A model generated the notes under the pieces. The model ran no database searches and was not told where the DNA came from. It worked only from the letters and a program-made list of their open reading frames with translations. The position numbers and the translations under genes were made by a program. Below are positions 8,958 to 16,586 of a stretch of 64,000 bases of DNA, piece after piece (positions within the stretch are counted from its first letter, which is position 1; each line of letters starts with the position of its first letter). Origin of the DNA: Sphingomonadales bacterium UBA2683 (GTDB taxonomy: Bacteria; Pseudomonadota; Alphaproteobacteria; Sphingomonadales; Sphingomonadaceae); contig DELZ01000001.1 of assembly GCA_002354635.1 (NCBI GenBank), forward strand, positions 421,085 to 485,084, written 5' to 3'.

Positions 8958-10424
8958 CTAGAATAAATCCTGCTGCCTGTCATCCGCCGGTTTTTTGTTG
9001 CGGCTCGACGGGCTTTTCGGCGCAGATTTGGCGACCGTCCGGGATTCGGTGACCTGCGCGCCGATCGTGCCGTCGGCGAAATGCAGGCTGAGACTGCCGG
9101 CCTTTGCCGCAGCTTTCCGGCTACCGACCAGCGCACCATCGGCTGCGGACACACGGGCATAGCCGCGTTTGAGCGGACCGTCGGGCGAGACCTGCTGCGC
9201 CAGCCGCCACAGCGCGTCGAGCCGCTGCTGCGCGTCGCTCAGCGGCCGCTGCACCAGCGAGACCGGCATGTCCAGCCGCTGGAAACGCTCCTGGGAGCGT
9301 GCCAGCCTTTGCCTGAGGATCGAGGGCCTGAGCGCGCCGGCACTGCTGGCGAAGCGGCTGCGGGCCTGGCCGATATTCTGACTCATGCCATATTTCATCC
9401 GTTCCGAGATTTCGTCGACCCTTTGCTGGTGCGGGCGCAGCAGATCGGCGAGCGCCGGCATCACCCGGCGCTGCGTCTCCAGCCGTTCCTGCGCCGTCAG
9501 CAAGCCGCGCTGCACCGCGCGGGCCATGCGCGATTTTGTCTCGCCGAGCGAGACCAGCCATTCAGTCCGTACCGGCACTGCCATTTCCGCCGCTGCGGTT
9601 GGCGTGGGCGCGCGCAGGTCAGCGGCGAAATCGCACAAGGTGGTGTCGGTTTCATGGCCGACTGCCGAGATGACCGGAATCGTGCAATCTGCGACCGCCC
9701 GGACCACGATTTCCTCGTTGAAGCTCCACAGGTCCTCGATCGAACCGCCGCCGCGCGCGACGATCACCAGATCGGGCCGCGCCACCGGACCACCCGGCTG
9801 GATATCGGAGAAGCCGCGAATGGCATGCGCAATCTGTTTCGCTGCGCCCTCGCCCTGGACCAGCACCGGCCAGACGATGACGTGGCTGGGGAAACGGTCC
9901 GCCAGCCGGTGGAGGATATCGCGGATCACCGAACCGGTGGGCGAGGTGACGACGCCGATGGTTTTCGGCAGGAAGGGAATGCGTTTCTTGCGGTCCTGGT
10001 CGAACAGGCCCTCGGCGAGCAGCTTGGCCTTGAGCTTCTCGAACAGGGCCATCAGCGCTCCCTCGCCGGCCAGTTCCATCCTGTCGATCACCACCTGATA
10101 TTTCGAGCGGCCGGGATAGGTGGTGAGCTTGCCCGAGACGACGACCTCGATGCCATCCTCCGGCCGGAACGGCAGCCGTCCGGCATTGCCCTTCCACATC
10201 ACCCCGTCGATCACTGCCTTGTCGTCCTTGAGCGCGAGATAGACATGGCCCGAGGCGGCGCGCTTGAAGCCCGAGATTTCGCCGCGAATCCGGACATAGC
10301 CGAAGCGGTCCTCGACCACCCGCTTGAGCGCGCCGGATATTTCCGAAACCGACAACGGCGGGGCGTTGTCACCCTGCCCGCTCTCGGCTAGGAGCTTCGC
10401 GTCCAGAGAAAGGGAATCGTCCAT
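8958..10424 (-). CDS. xseA: Exodeoxyribonuclease VII large subunit
   Basis: 488-residue catalytic subunit of exonuclease VII, which with XseB degrades single-stranded DNA from both ends in recombination and mismatch repair. N-terminal OB fold (LSVSEISGALKRVVE...GYVRIRGEISG, residues about 24-55), core with GVVTSPTGSVIRDI and the conserved VIVARGGGSIEDLWSFNEE and SAVGHETDTTLCDFAADLRAPTPTAAAE regions (the latter in two parts), then coiled coil and C-terminal KRGYARV segment. Start ATG at 10424 overlaps the purD start on the other strand: both ATGs share the palindrome CATG. AGGA inside purD codons serves as ribosome binding site. xseB is not adjacent. Confidence 0.95.
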   Translation of the reverse strand: MDDSLSLDAKLLAESGQGDNAPPLSVSEISGALKRVVEDRFGYVRIRGEISGFKRAASGHVYLALKDDKAVIDGVMWKGNAGRLPFRPEDGIEVVVSGKLTTYPGRSKYQVVIDRMELAGEGALMALFEKLKAKLLAEGLFDQDRKKRIPFLPKTIGVVTSPTGSVIRDILHRLADRFPSHVIVWPVLVQGEGAAKQIAHAIRGFSDIQPGGPVARPDLVIVARGGGSIEDLWSFNEEIVVRAVADCTIPVISAVGHETDTTLCDFAADLRAPTPTAAAEMAVPVRTEWLVSLGETKSRMARAVQRGLLTAQERLETQRRVMPALADLLRPHQQRVDEISERMKYGMSQNIGQARSRFASSAGALRPSILRQRLARSQERFQRLDMPVSLVQRPLSDAQQRLDALWRLAQQVSPDGPLKRGYARVSAADGALVGSRKAAAKAGSLSLHFADGTIGAQVTESRTVAKSAPKSPSSRNKKPADDRQQDLF

Positions 10425-11703
10425 GAATATCCTGTTGATCGGTTCGGGTGGCCGCGAACATGCCTTGGCGTGGAAGCTGGCGCAATCCCCTTCGCTCGAG
10501 AAATTATACACGACGCCGGGCAATCCCGGTATCGCCCAGCATGCCGAGCTGGTCGAACTCGACATCAGCGACCACGCGGAAGTCATCCTGTTTTGCGGCG
10601 AGCAGGACATCGATCTGGTCGTAATCGGCCCGGAAGCACCGCTGGTTGATGGCCTCGCCGAGAGCCTGCGGATCGCCGAGATTTTCGTGTTCGGTCCGGA
10701 CAAGGCGGCGGCGCAGCTGGAAGGCTCGAAAGGCTTTACCAAGGACCTGTGCGCCCGCGCCAATATCCCGACCGCCGGTTACGTCCGCGCCACCAGCGCT
10801 GCCGATGCGATGGCCGCGCTCGACGGCTTTGCCATTCCGGTGGTGATCAAGGCCGATGGCCTGGCCGCCGGCAAGGGCGTGATTATCGCCGAGACCCGCG
10901 CCGAGGCCGAAGCCGCAATCACCGACATGTTCGACGGCAGCTTCGGTGAAGCCGGCGCCGAAGTGGTGATCGAGGAATTTCTGACCGGCGAGGAAGCAAG
11001 CTTCTTCGCGATCACCGATGGCGAGAATGTTGTCCCCTTTGGCACCGCGCAGGACCACAAGCGGGTTGGCGACGGCGATGTCGGCCCCAATACCGGCGGC
11101 ATGGGTGCCTATAGTCCGGCGCCGGTGCTGACCAAGGAGTTGCAGCAGCAAGTGATGGACGAGATTATCCGCCCGACCGTCACCACCATGGCGGCGGAGG
11201 GCACGCCCTATAGCGGGGTGCTGTTCGCCGGGCTGATGCTGACCGAGACGGGGCCGCAGCTGATCGAATATAACGCGCGGTTTGGCGACCCGGAATGCCA
11301 GGTGCTGATGATGCGGCTGGAAAGCGATCTCGCCAAGCTGATGATGGCCACCGCCAGGGGTGACCTCGCCCAGACCAGCGCCCCGGTGTTCGCGCCGGAA
11401 ACCGCGCTGACCGTGGTGATGGCGGCGAAGGGCTATCCGGCGACTCCCGAGAAAGGTGGCAAGATCCAGAATCTGGCCCGGGCCGAGCGCGAGGGCGCCA
11501 AGATATTCCATGCCGGCACCGCCGAGGTCGACGGTGCGCTGGTTGCCAATGGTGGCCGCGTGCTCAATGTTACCGCGCTGGGGGCCAATGCGACCGAGGC
11601 GCAGGCCAGGGCTTATGCTGCGGTGGACCAGATCGATTTCGAGAGCGGCTTTTGCCGGCGCGATATCGGCTGGCGCGAGGTTGCGCGGGAGGCGGGGGAG
11701 TAG
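10423..11703 (+). CDS. purD: Phosphoribosylamine-glycine ligase (GAR synthetase)
   Basis: 426-residue ATP-grasp enzyme joining glycine to 5-phosphoribosylamine, second step of de novo purine synthesis, cytoplasmic. It opens exactly as family members do (MNILLIGSGGREHALAWKL), has the PGNPGIAQHAE segment, the ATP-grasp core (GSKGFTKDLCARANIPTA, VIKADGLAAGKGVI) and the metal site EYNARFGDPECQ. AGAGAAAGGGA, inside the xseA coding region, is its ribosome binding site. Divergent xseA starts on the opposite strand only one base away, so no intergenic promoter region exists. Monofunctional length; no fusion with purM/N. Confidence 0.97.
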   Translation: MNILLIGSGGREHALAWKLAQSPSLEKLYTTPGNPGIAQHAELVELDISDHAEVILFCGEQDIDLVVIGPEAPLVDGLAESLRIAEIFVFGPDKAAAQLEGSKGFTKDLCARANIPTAGYVRATSAADAMAALDGFAIPVVIKADGLAAGKGVIIAETRAEAEAAITDMFDGSFGEAGAEVVIEEFLTGEEASFFAITDGENVVPFGTAQDHKRVGDGDVGPNTGGMGAYSPAPVLTKELQQQVMDEIIRPTVTTMAAEGTPYSGVLFAGLMLTETGPQLIEYNARFGDPECQVLMMRLESDLAKLMMATARGDLAQTSAPVFAPETALTVVMAAKGYPATPEKGGKIQNLARAEREGAKIFHAGTAEVDGALVANGGRVLNVTALGANATEAQARAYAAVDQIDFESGFCRRDIGWREVAREAGE

Positions 11704-11800
11704 TTTGGCTCGTCGCGTTTGAGCTCCAAAGTTAGTCAAACTTAGGGCCAATGATCGGATCTCACATGCCCGTTCGCGGGGAGCGGGTTTATGGGACTCG

Positions 11801-11847
11801 CACGAAGACACGAAGGCACGAAGGGATTGTGCTTTGTGTCTTTGTGT
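11801..11847. repeat. CACGAAG-type direct repeat with inverted partner
   Basis: Three successive CACGAAG-type units (11801-11823) are followed after 8 bp by CTTTGTGTCTTTGTGT (11832-11847), which is nearly the reverse complement of the first tract. I recall this type of ACGAAG/CTTCGT element as a common intergenic repeat of proteobacteria. Confidence 0.55.
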
Positions 11848-12061
11848 AAGCCTGACCATTTCCCGGTTGCGCGACATGCTTGACAGTTTGCGCTGTTTTT
11901 ATTTTCTGTGACCTTTGCCGTAAAGCCCCAGAATTTTGGCATTTGTAGGGATTCGACAGGCCGTCTAGTGTGACCTTTCAAATCGTCTCCCGAACAAGTC
12001 CGCTGGCCAAATGCACACGGCGGCCACCGCTGCTATCATATCCAGATTGTCAAAGAGCCCG

Positions 12062-12080
12062 TCCCGCGCATGGCGCGGGA
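12062..12080. repeat. Perfect 8-bp hairpin TCCCGCGC-ATG-GCGCGGGA
   Basis: Eight-base arms with a 3-base loop; no T-run follows, so not a standard intrinsic terminator. Confidence 0.6.
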
Positions 12081-12131
12081 ATGGTAGAGATAATAAACGA
12101 TGAGGTCGGATGTAGGACAGCGCTTTTTCCA

Positions 12132-12153
12132 CCTTCTCCCGAGAGGGAGAAGG
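12132..12153. repeat. Perfect 9-bp hairpin CCTTCTCCC-GAGA-GGGAGAAGG
   Basis: Purine/pyrimidine-skewed stem of the CTCCCTC type; a related CTCCCT-CA-AGGGAG stem lies at 12387-12400, so the two bracket the repeat tract. Confidence 0.6.
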
Positions 12154-12205
12154 ATACGAAATCTTGCCGCCGGAGCGTCAGCGCAGGTGGCTAGATGTAG
12201 TTGGA

Positions 12206-12258
12206 TGAGGGTGTTCCGCTGGTGGGGTGCTGTGCCACTACTGTTCGGTACACCCTCA
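12206..12258. repeat. 9-bp inverted repeat TGAGGGTGT / ACACCCTCA
   Basis: Arms at 12206-12214 and 12250-12258 enclose 35 bp. GAGGGTG/CACCCTC ends are typical of small non-autonomous intergenic elements in this group. Confidence 0.5.
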
Positions 12259-12272
12259 CCCAGCTCCGACTA

Positions 12273-12286
12273 GGCAGCAAGCTGCC
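12273..12286. repeat. Perfect 6-bp hairpin GGCAGC-AA-GCTGCC
   Basis: Short stem within the same tract. Confidence 0.5.
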
Positions 12287-12311
12287 AAGTCTGCACATCC
12301 AGTTTGGTTCG

Positions 12312-12369
12312 GCTTCAGGTCGAAGCGATCCCCCGGATCACTTCTAAAACATGCTGGGAGCATGTTTTA
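12312..12369. repeat. Three back-to-back perfect hairpins
   Basis: GCTTC-AGGTC-GAAGC (12312-12326), GATCC-CCC-GGATC (12327-12339) and an 11-bp stem TAAAACATGCT-GGG-AGCATGTTTTA (12345-12369) follow each other almost without spacer. The last is the strongest dyad in the tract. Confidence 0.6.
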
Positions 12370-12386
12370 CTTGCAGCAGAACGAAA

Positions 12387-12400
12387 CTCCCTCAAGGGAG
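12387..12400. repeat. Hairpin CTCCCT-CA-AGGGAG
   Basis: Six-base arms, 2-base loop, 10 bp from the M20 peptidase stop codon at 12411; could double as a weak end structure for that gene. Confidence 0.5.
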
Positions 12401-12410
12401 AGGGAACTCA

Positions 12411-13718
12411 TCACTTCACCGGATCGCTCGCCAGCAAATCCGCCACCAGCAGGGCGGTGCGTTGCGTCGCCTGCTGGAGGCTGGTCAGGTCCATATCCTC
12501 CTTGACGGTGTGCGCGCCGGTGCCCGAGACGCCCAGTCCGTCCATGCTGGGGACATAGGGGGCGACGAAGCTGATGTCCGCGGCGCCGCGGCCTTCGGGA
12601 GGGAAGGACTTGGCGGGTTCGAGACCGAGACGCGCGTGGACTGCGTTGAGGCGGTCGAGCAGCGCTTCGTTCGCCTTGGTCAATTCCATCGCGGGATATC
12701 GGTCCTCGAAGGTGATCGTTGCCCGGGTCAGCGGCAGGCTGTCCTCGACAATCCCGCGCATCAGATTTTCCGCGGCGCGCAATTGTGCGTCGTTCATGAA
12801 GCGCAGGCCGCCCGAGGCGATCGCGGTTTCGGCGATTACGTTATCCTTGCCGCTGACCGTCACCGCTCCGGCGCTGCCGACCGGCTCGATCGCCGAGCCT
12901 GCAACGACCATGCCGGGGTTGAAGGTCAGTCCGTGCGGGCCGCGCACCTCGCCGTAGAAGCGGTTCAGGATGCGCGCCATTTCGAAAGCGGCACCGGCGC
13001 CGCTGCCGTCGCTGAAAATCCCTGAAGAATGAGCGCGCTTTCCCGTTACCTCGAGCTTCCAATTCGAGGACCCGCGCCGGCCAACCACGGCCCACTCGGG
13101 ACTGCCGCCTTCGAAGTTCAGGGCATAATCGGCGGCCTTGCCGGCCGCGATCAGGTCCTTGCGCGCCTCGGCAAGCGGGGTACCGGTGCTCTCCTCGTCA
13201 CCGGTGAAGAATATCGTCAGCTTGCCGCCCCTGATCGCGTCAGCCTCGATCAGCGCCCGCACGGCATAGATGACCACCGCATTGCCGCCCTTCATGTCAG
13301 AAATGCCCGGGCCGCGCAGCGTGTCGCCGTCACGCTCGAAGCGCTGGAACGGGCTGTCGGGTTCGAACACCGTGTCGAGATGGCCGATCAGCAGCAGGTC
13401 GGGGCCCTCGCCAAAATCCCGTTCGGCGACCAGATGACCGCCGCGCGCCATCGATTCCGGCATGTCGATCCAGCGAACCGCAAAGCCGATATCCTCCAGT
13501 TCGCGCCGGTAGATTTCGCCGACCTTGCGGACTCCTTCAACATTGAGCGAGCCGGAATTCTGATTGACCGTCGCTTCGAGCAATTGCAGCTGCTCTTCGC
13601 CATTGGCGGCGACGGCGTCGAGAATCGGCTTGTCACTGGCGCTGGCGCTGGTGATCGGGACCGTGATCGCGGCGAGCAGCAGGCAGGCGGACGTGGCGGC
13701 TTTCAGTATCGCGAACAT
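12411..13718 (-). CDS. M20 family metallopeptidase, carboxypeptidase G2-like, exported
   Basis: 435-residue dizinc exopeptidase, probably periplasmic, most like glutamate carboxypeptidase (releases C-terminal Glu from folates or small peptides). Signal peptide begins at ATG 13718 (cleavage near ASA-S). Metal and catalytic residues are visible in LIGHLDTVFEPD (His, catalytic Asp), GPGISDMKGG (bridging Asp), FFTGDEESTGT (Glu pair) and SGTGAHTVKEDM (C-terminal His). The dimerisation lid carries GKRAHSSG. Start chosen over an upstream in-frame Met at 13814 because of the signal peptide and an AAAAGG ribosome binding site. A second, distant M20 gene lies 246 bp upstream in the same direction. Confidence 0.9.
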   Translation of the reverse strand: MFAILKAATSACLLLAAITVPITSASASDKPILDAVAANGEEQLQLLEATVNQNSGSLNVEGVRKVGEIYRRELEDIGFAVRWIDMPESMARGGHLVAERDFGEGPDLLLIGHLDTVFEPDSPFQRFERDGDTLRGPGISDMKGGNAVVIYAVRALIEADAIRGGKLTIFFTGDEESTGTPLAEARKDLIAAGKAADYALNFEGGSPEWAVVGRRGSSNWKLEVTGKRAHSSGIFSDGSGAGAAFEMARILNRFYGEVRGPHGLTFNPGMVVAGSAIEPVGSAGAVTVSGKDNVIAETAIASGGLRFMNDAQLRAAENLMRGIVEDSLPLTRATITFEDRYPAMELTKANEALLDRLNAVHARLGLEPAKSFPPEGRGAADISFVAPYVPSMDGLGVSGTGAHTVKEDMDLTSLQQATQRTALLVADLLASDPVK

Positions 13719-13964
13719 GGTGGAGGCCTTTTCTCTTCGGTCATGGATATTTGTAATGATGGTTGAAACTAGCGACCCGGCGGTCAACCGCAAGGGGGCA
13801 TCTGTCGCCAGCATCCATCACACCAAGCTCAGTTACACAGCACGCAATCTTTCCGAGACGGCAGTCGGCTTTTCCCTGGATTTCGGCTTTTAGAGTTCAT
13901 TCCTATGGCGCGCCGTCATCGCCGTCGATTCGGTGGCATGACGGGGCGGCCCAAGATATCCGCT

Positions 13965-15413
13965 TCACTCGGCCAGCGTTTTCAAAATCCAGTACCAGTG
14001 GTCCAGTCCGCCGTAGAAGGACGCAACCGGCTGGCGCTCGTTGAGGCCATGGGCGAACATGTCGGAGGCCTTCATTGCCGCACCGGACATCGCCACCGTA
14101 TCATAGCCGAGCGTCCGGTAATGCATGCCGTCGGTGCCGCCGGATTCCATATAGGGCAATATGGTCAGGCCGGGATATCTTTTGTCGAGACTGGTGCGCA
14201 AGGCCGCCCTGACATCGTCGCGCAGTTTTGACTCCGGGCTTTCGGTGACGTCGGTGATCAGCTTGAACGCGACATCGTCATTGCCGACGACCTCCTTCAG
14301 CCTGGCCTCGGTCGCCGCGGCGCCCTCGCCCGGAAAAATCCGGCAATTGACGGTCGCGGTTGCCGATTGCGGCAGGGCATTTTCGGCGTGACCAGCGGTC
14401 AGCATGGTCGCGATGCAGGTCGTGCCCAGCGTGCCGACCATTGCCGGATTGGCCTGCAAGGCAGCGATGGCCGCAGCGTCGGTCGGATCCTCGGCAAAGC
14501 GGACCATCGCCTCGCCGATCGCGCCGGGTGTCAATTTGCCGGCGGTGGCGAAATAGCTTCGGGTCAGGTCGGTGGCGCGCACCGGGAACCTGAAAGACTG
14601 GATCTTGCCCAGCGCCGCAGCCAGTTCGTAGATCGCATTGTCCGACCGGGGACGCGAGCTGTGGCCGCCGGGATTGGTTATCGTCAGTTCGTAGGTGGCA
14701 AAAGTTTTTTCCGCCGACTGCACGCGGAACGCGACCGGTGTGCCCTCCTCGGCTAGCGCAATGCCGCCCGCATCACTGTTCAGAACATATTCGGGGTCGA
14801 TATTCTCCGCGACATAGGCGGCCTGGGCCCGGGTCGAAATCATCCCGGTTTCCTCGTCGCCCGAGAAGACCAGCACAAGATCGCGCGATGACTGCCAGCC
14901 TTCTGCCTTGAGGCGCAGGAAGGTGGATGTCAGATTGGTGATGCCATATTTGTTGTCGGCGGTTCCGCGGCCAAAGAAAAAGCCCTCTTCCTCGACCAAC
15001 GTGAACGGCGGCCGGACCCAGTCCTTGGCCAGCGCGTCGACCACATCCATATGGCCGAGCAAAACGATCGGCTTGGCGGTGCTGCCCGGTTTGGCGCGAT
15101 AGGTGACCATCAGTCCCTGGGTTTTCTCGCCCTCGCTATCATAGTCGGTGACCTGGATATCATCATCGCTGAATCCGGCTGTTTTGAACCGGTCCACCAG
15201 ATAGGCGACCATCGCCGGCACCTGTTGCTGCCCGCGCGCGGTGCGAAAGGCGATGACATCGCGGTAGATGTCGCGGGCCAGTTGCTGGTGCGGGGTGAGC
15301 ACAGCGCTATCCTGCGCAAGGGCGGGCTGGGCGGAGAGCCCGGCAGCCAGCGCAGCAAGAGCGATCCGGCCCGCCCATTTGCACCGAACCTTCGAAATCG
15401 CCTGCACCATCAT
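13965..15413 (-). CDS. M20/M28-type dipeptidase, exported
   Basis: 482-residue dizinc peptidase with signal peptide (cleavage near ALA-Q). Motifs: LLGHMDVVDA (zinc His and catalytic Asp), FGRGTADNKYG (bridging Asp), VFSGDEETGM (Glu pair), NSDAGG, and a lid with NPGGHSSRPRSDN; this is the pattern of the M20 dipeptidase branch rather than CPG2. ATG at 15413 follows GGGGGG at a good distance; an upstream TTG two codons earlier is less likely. Not closely similar to the downstream M20 gene, so not a recent duplication. A GATAAAG/CTTTATC dyad lies upstream (15455-15475). Confidence 0.9.
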   Translation of the reverse strand: MMVQAISKVRCKWAGRIALAALAAGLSAQPALAQDSAVLTPHQQLARDIYRDVIAFRTARGQQQVPAMVAYLVDRFKTAGFSDDDIQVTDYDSEGEKTQGLMVTYRAKPGSTAKPIVLLGHMDVVDALAKDWVRPPFTLVEEEGFFFGRGTADNKYGITNLTSTFLRLKAEGWQSSRDLVLVFSGDEETGMISTRAQAAYVAENIDPEYVLNSDAGGIALAEEGTPVAFRVQSAEKTFATYELTITNPGGHSSRPRSDNAIYELAAALGKIQSFRFPVRATDLTRSYFATAGKLTPGAIGEAMVRFAEDPTDAAAIAALQANPAMVGTLGTTCIATMLTAGHAENALPQSATATVNCRIFPGEGAAATEARLKEVVGNDDVAFKLITDVTESPESKLRDDVRAALRTSLDKRYPGLTILPYMESGGTDGMHYRTLGYDTVAMSGAAMKASDMFAHGLNERQPVASFYGGLDHWYWILKTLAE

Positions 15414-15454
15414 CGCCAAATCCCCCCAAAAAATTCAATCCTATCTGATGGATA

Positions 15455-15475
15455 GATAAAGTAAATCTCTTTATC
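15455..15475. promoter_or_regulatory. Perfect dyad GATAAAG-N7-CTTTATC upstream of the M20 dipeptidase
   Basis: Seven-base perfect arms with a 7-base spacer, centred about 50 bp upstream of the 15413 start codon, in an AT-rich gap (15414-15687) between divergent genes. A second short dyad CTATC-CATCA-GATAG lies adjacent. Placement fits an operator or a promoter-proximal regulatory site; no regulator can be named. Confidence 0.4.
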
Positions 15476-15687
15476 CGAGCCGGAATGCCCCCTTGCCTCA
15501 TCTGGCGCGTCGGAACATGCCCGCGATATTAACCGTATAAATTTACCCATTGTTCCAAAAGAAGACAGTTCGTGCCGGAATTCGCCCGGCCCGGCGATCA
15601 GCCAACTGGACTCACGCGGCGTTATCCGTCATTTTAGTCTATCATTTCGAAAAATGGCCATGGGCCGCAAAGGACTGAGGGTAGCGG

Positions 15688-16437
15688 ATGGAAAGCGGAA
15701 GCAAGATTTTGACCGGCATGGCGGCCACCGCAATCCTGGCCCTGGTCGGTCATGTCGCGACGGGCGACACGTTCATTGCGGGTCTGGAACAGAAGGCACA
15801 GACCGAGCTGGCGGCGCGGGGACTGGATGCGGCAACGGTCAGCCTGGGTCATGCACCGCTTTCGCGAGAAGCTGTTCTCGACGGCGACCTGCCGGATACC
15901 GCCAAACAGGACGCCCTGCAGGTGGTCATGGCGATCCCGGGAATCTCCAGCGCCAGTTGGGAGGGGATGCCGGTAGTCGCAGCTGCCGATGGCGATCCAG
16001 CCGCGGCTCCCGCCGACCGGGACAGGATTGCCAAATGCCAGGCCGGAGTCGACACGATTGTCGAAGCCAGAAAAATCAACTTCCGCTCCGGCAGCGCCTA
16101 TGTGTCGCTCGAATCCCGGCAGATCCTCGACGAGCTCGCCAAAGGGCTGAAGACATGTGACGGGCTGTCGATCGCAGTGGAAGGCCATACCGACGATAAT
16201 GGCAACCCCGATGTCAACCGGGTGATGTCGCAGGAGCGGGCCGACCGCATCAAGGCGGGACTGGTCGAGCGGGGCATCCCGGCAAGCCGGATCACCGCAA
16301 CCGGCTACGGGTCGACCCGGCCCCGCGCCGAGGGTACCGATGCCGCAGCCGATGCGCAGAACCGCAGGATTGAATTCCGGATCGGTGCCGCAAGCGGGGC
16401 GCCGCAAAATGATGCCGAAGCGCAACAGGGAAAATAA
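15688..16437 (+). CDS. TM-BON-OmpA family envelope protein
   Basis: 249 residues. An N-terminal hydrophobic helix (about 6-24) without a clear cleavage site suggests an inner-membrane anchor; residues about 28-95 look like a BON domain (LEQKAQTELAARGLD...VVMAIPGISSASWEG), and 125-245 form an OmpA C-terminal peptidoglycan-binding domain (INFRSGSAYV, VEGHTDDNGN, NRRIEFRI). Likely binds murein from the periplasmic side. First gene of a tight cluster: its stop is 3 bp before a 33-residue membrane peptide gene, itself 44 bp before a TM-linker-HhH protein. The anchor-BON-OmpA order is that of mycobacterial OmpATb/ArfA. Confidence 0.85.
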   Translation: MESGSKILTGMAATAILALVGHVATGDTFIAGLEQKAQTELAARGLDAATVSLGHAPLSREAVLDGDLPDTAKQDALQVVMAIPGISSASWEGMPVVAAADGDPAAAPADRDRIAKCQAGVDTIVEARKINFRSGSAYVSLESRQILDELAKGLKTCDGLSIAVEGHTDDNGNPDVNRVMSQERADRIKAGLVERGIPASRITATGYGSTRPRAEGTDAAADAQNRRIEFRIGAASGAPQNDAEAQQGK

Positions 16438-16440
16438 TCG

Positions 16441-16542
16441 ATGCCACTTTTACTTGAAAATCTGTTGCTCCTGCTGATTACTTTTGCAATTGGCCTCGCC
16501 ATTGGCTGGCTTGTCTGGGGTCGCACCAACGAAGAGCATTAG
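16441..16542 (+). CDS. 33-residue single-pass membrane peptide
   Basis: Short gene, ATG directly 3 bp after the OmpA-family stop. The product is MPLLLENLLLLLI followed by a helix containing TFAIGLAIGWLVWG and a charged tail RTNEEH: a textbook single-pass membrane peptide with Gly-xxx-Gly-like small residues and aromatic belt. Its helix resembles the N-terminal helix of the protein encoded next (both show small-residue IG motifs followed by W-rich ends). Spacing and direction place it in one operon with its neighbours; by position and type it corresponds to the small ArfB protein of the mycobacterial arfABC operon. Coding status is inferred from composition and context. Confidence 0.65.
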   Translation: MPLLLENLLLLLITFAIGLAIGWLVWGRTNEEH

Positions 16543-16586
16543 CCAATCACGGCGAAGAACGGAAACCAGAACGGGGTTTTGAGACA

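Larger units (their letters stand above)
11704..12410. other. Gene-free, hairpin-rich repeat tract between purD and an M20 peptidase gene
   Basis: 707 bp with no credible gene. It packs at least nine perfect or near-perfect inverted repeats, listed separately, together with a direct-repeat tract of CACGAAG type. The composition and density suggest a mosaic of decayed REP-like or MITE-like intergenic elements rather than regulatory leader. Confidence 0.6.

Noticed and set aside
9081..10391. 436-codon open frame opposite xseA
   Set aside because: Shadow; no family motif and biased composition.
10504..11877. 457-codon open frame opposite purD
   Set aside because: Shadow of purD with no ribosome binding site or recognisable domain.
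12182..12260. Possible short gene in the repeat tract (12227-12505)
   Set aside because: Pro/Ser/His-rich translation, overlaps hairpins and the M20 gene; no ribosome binding site.
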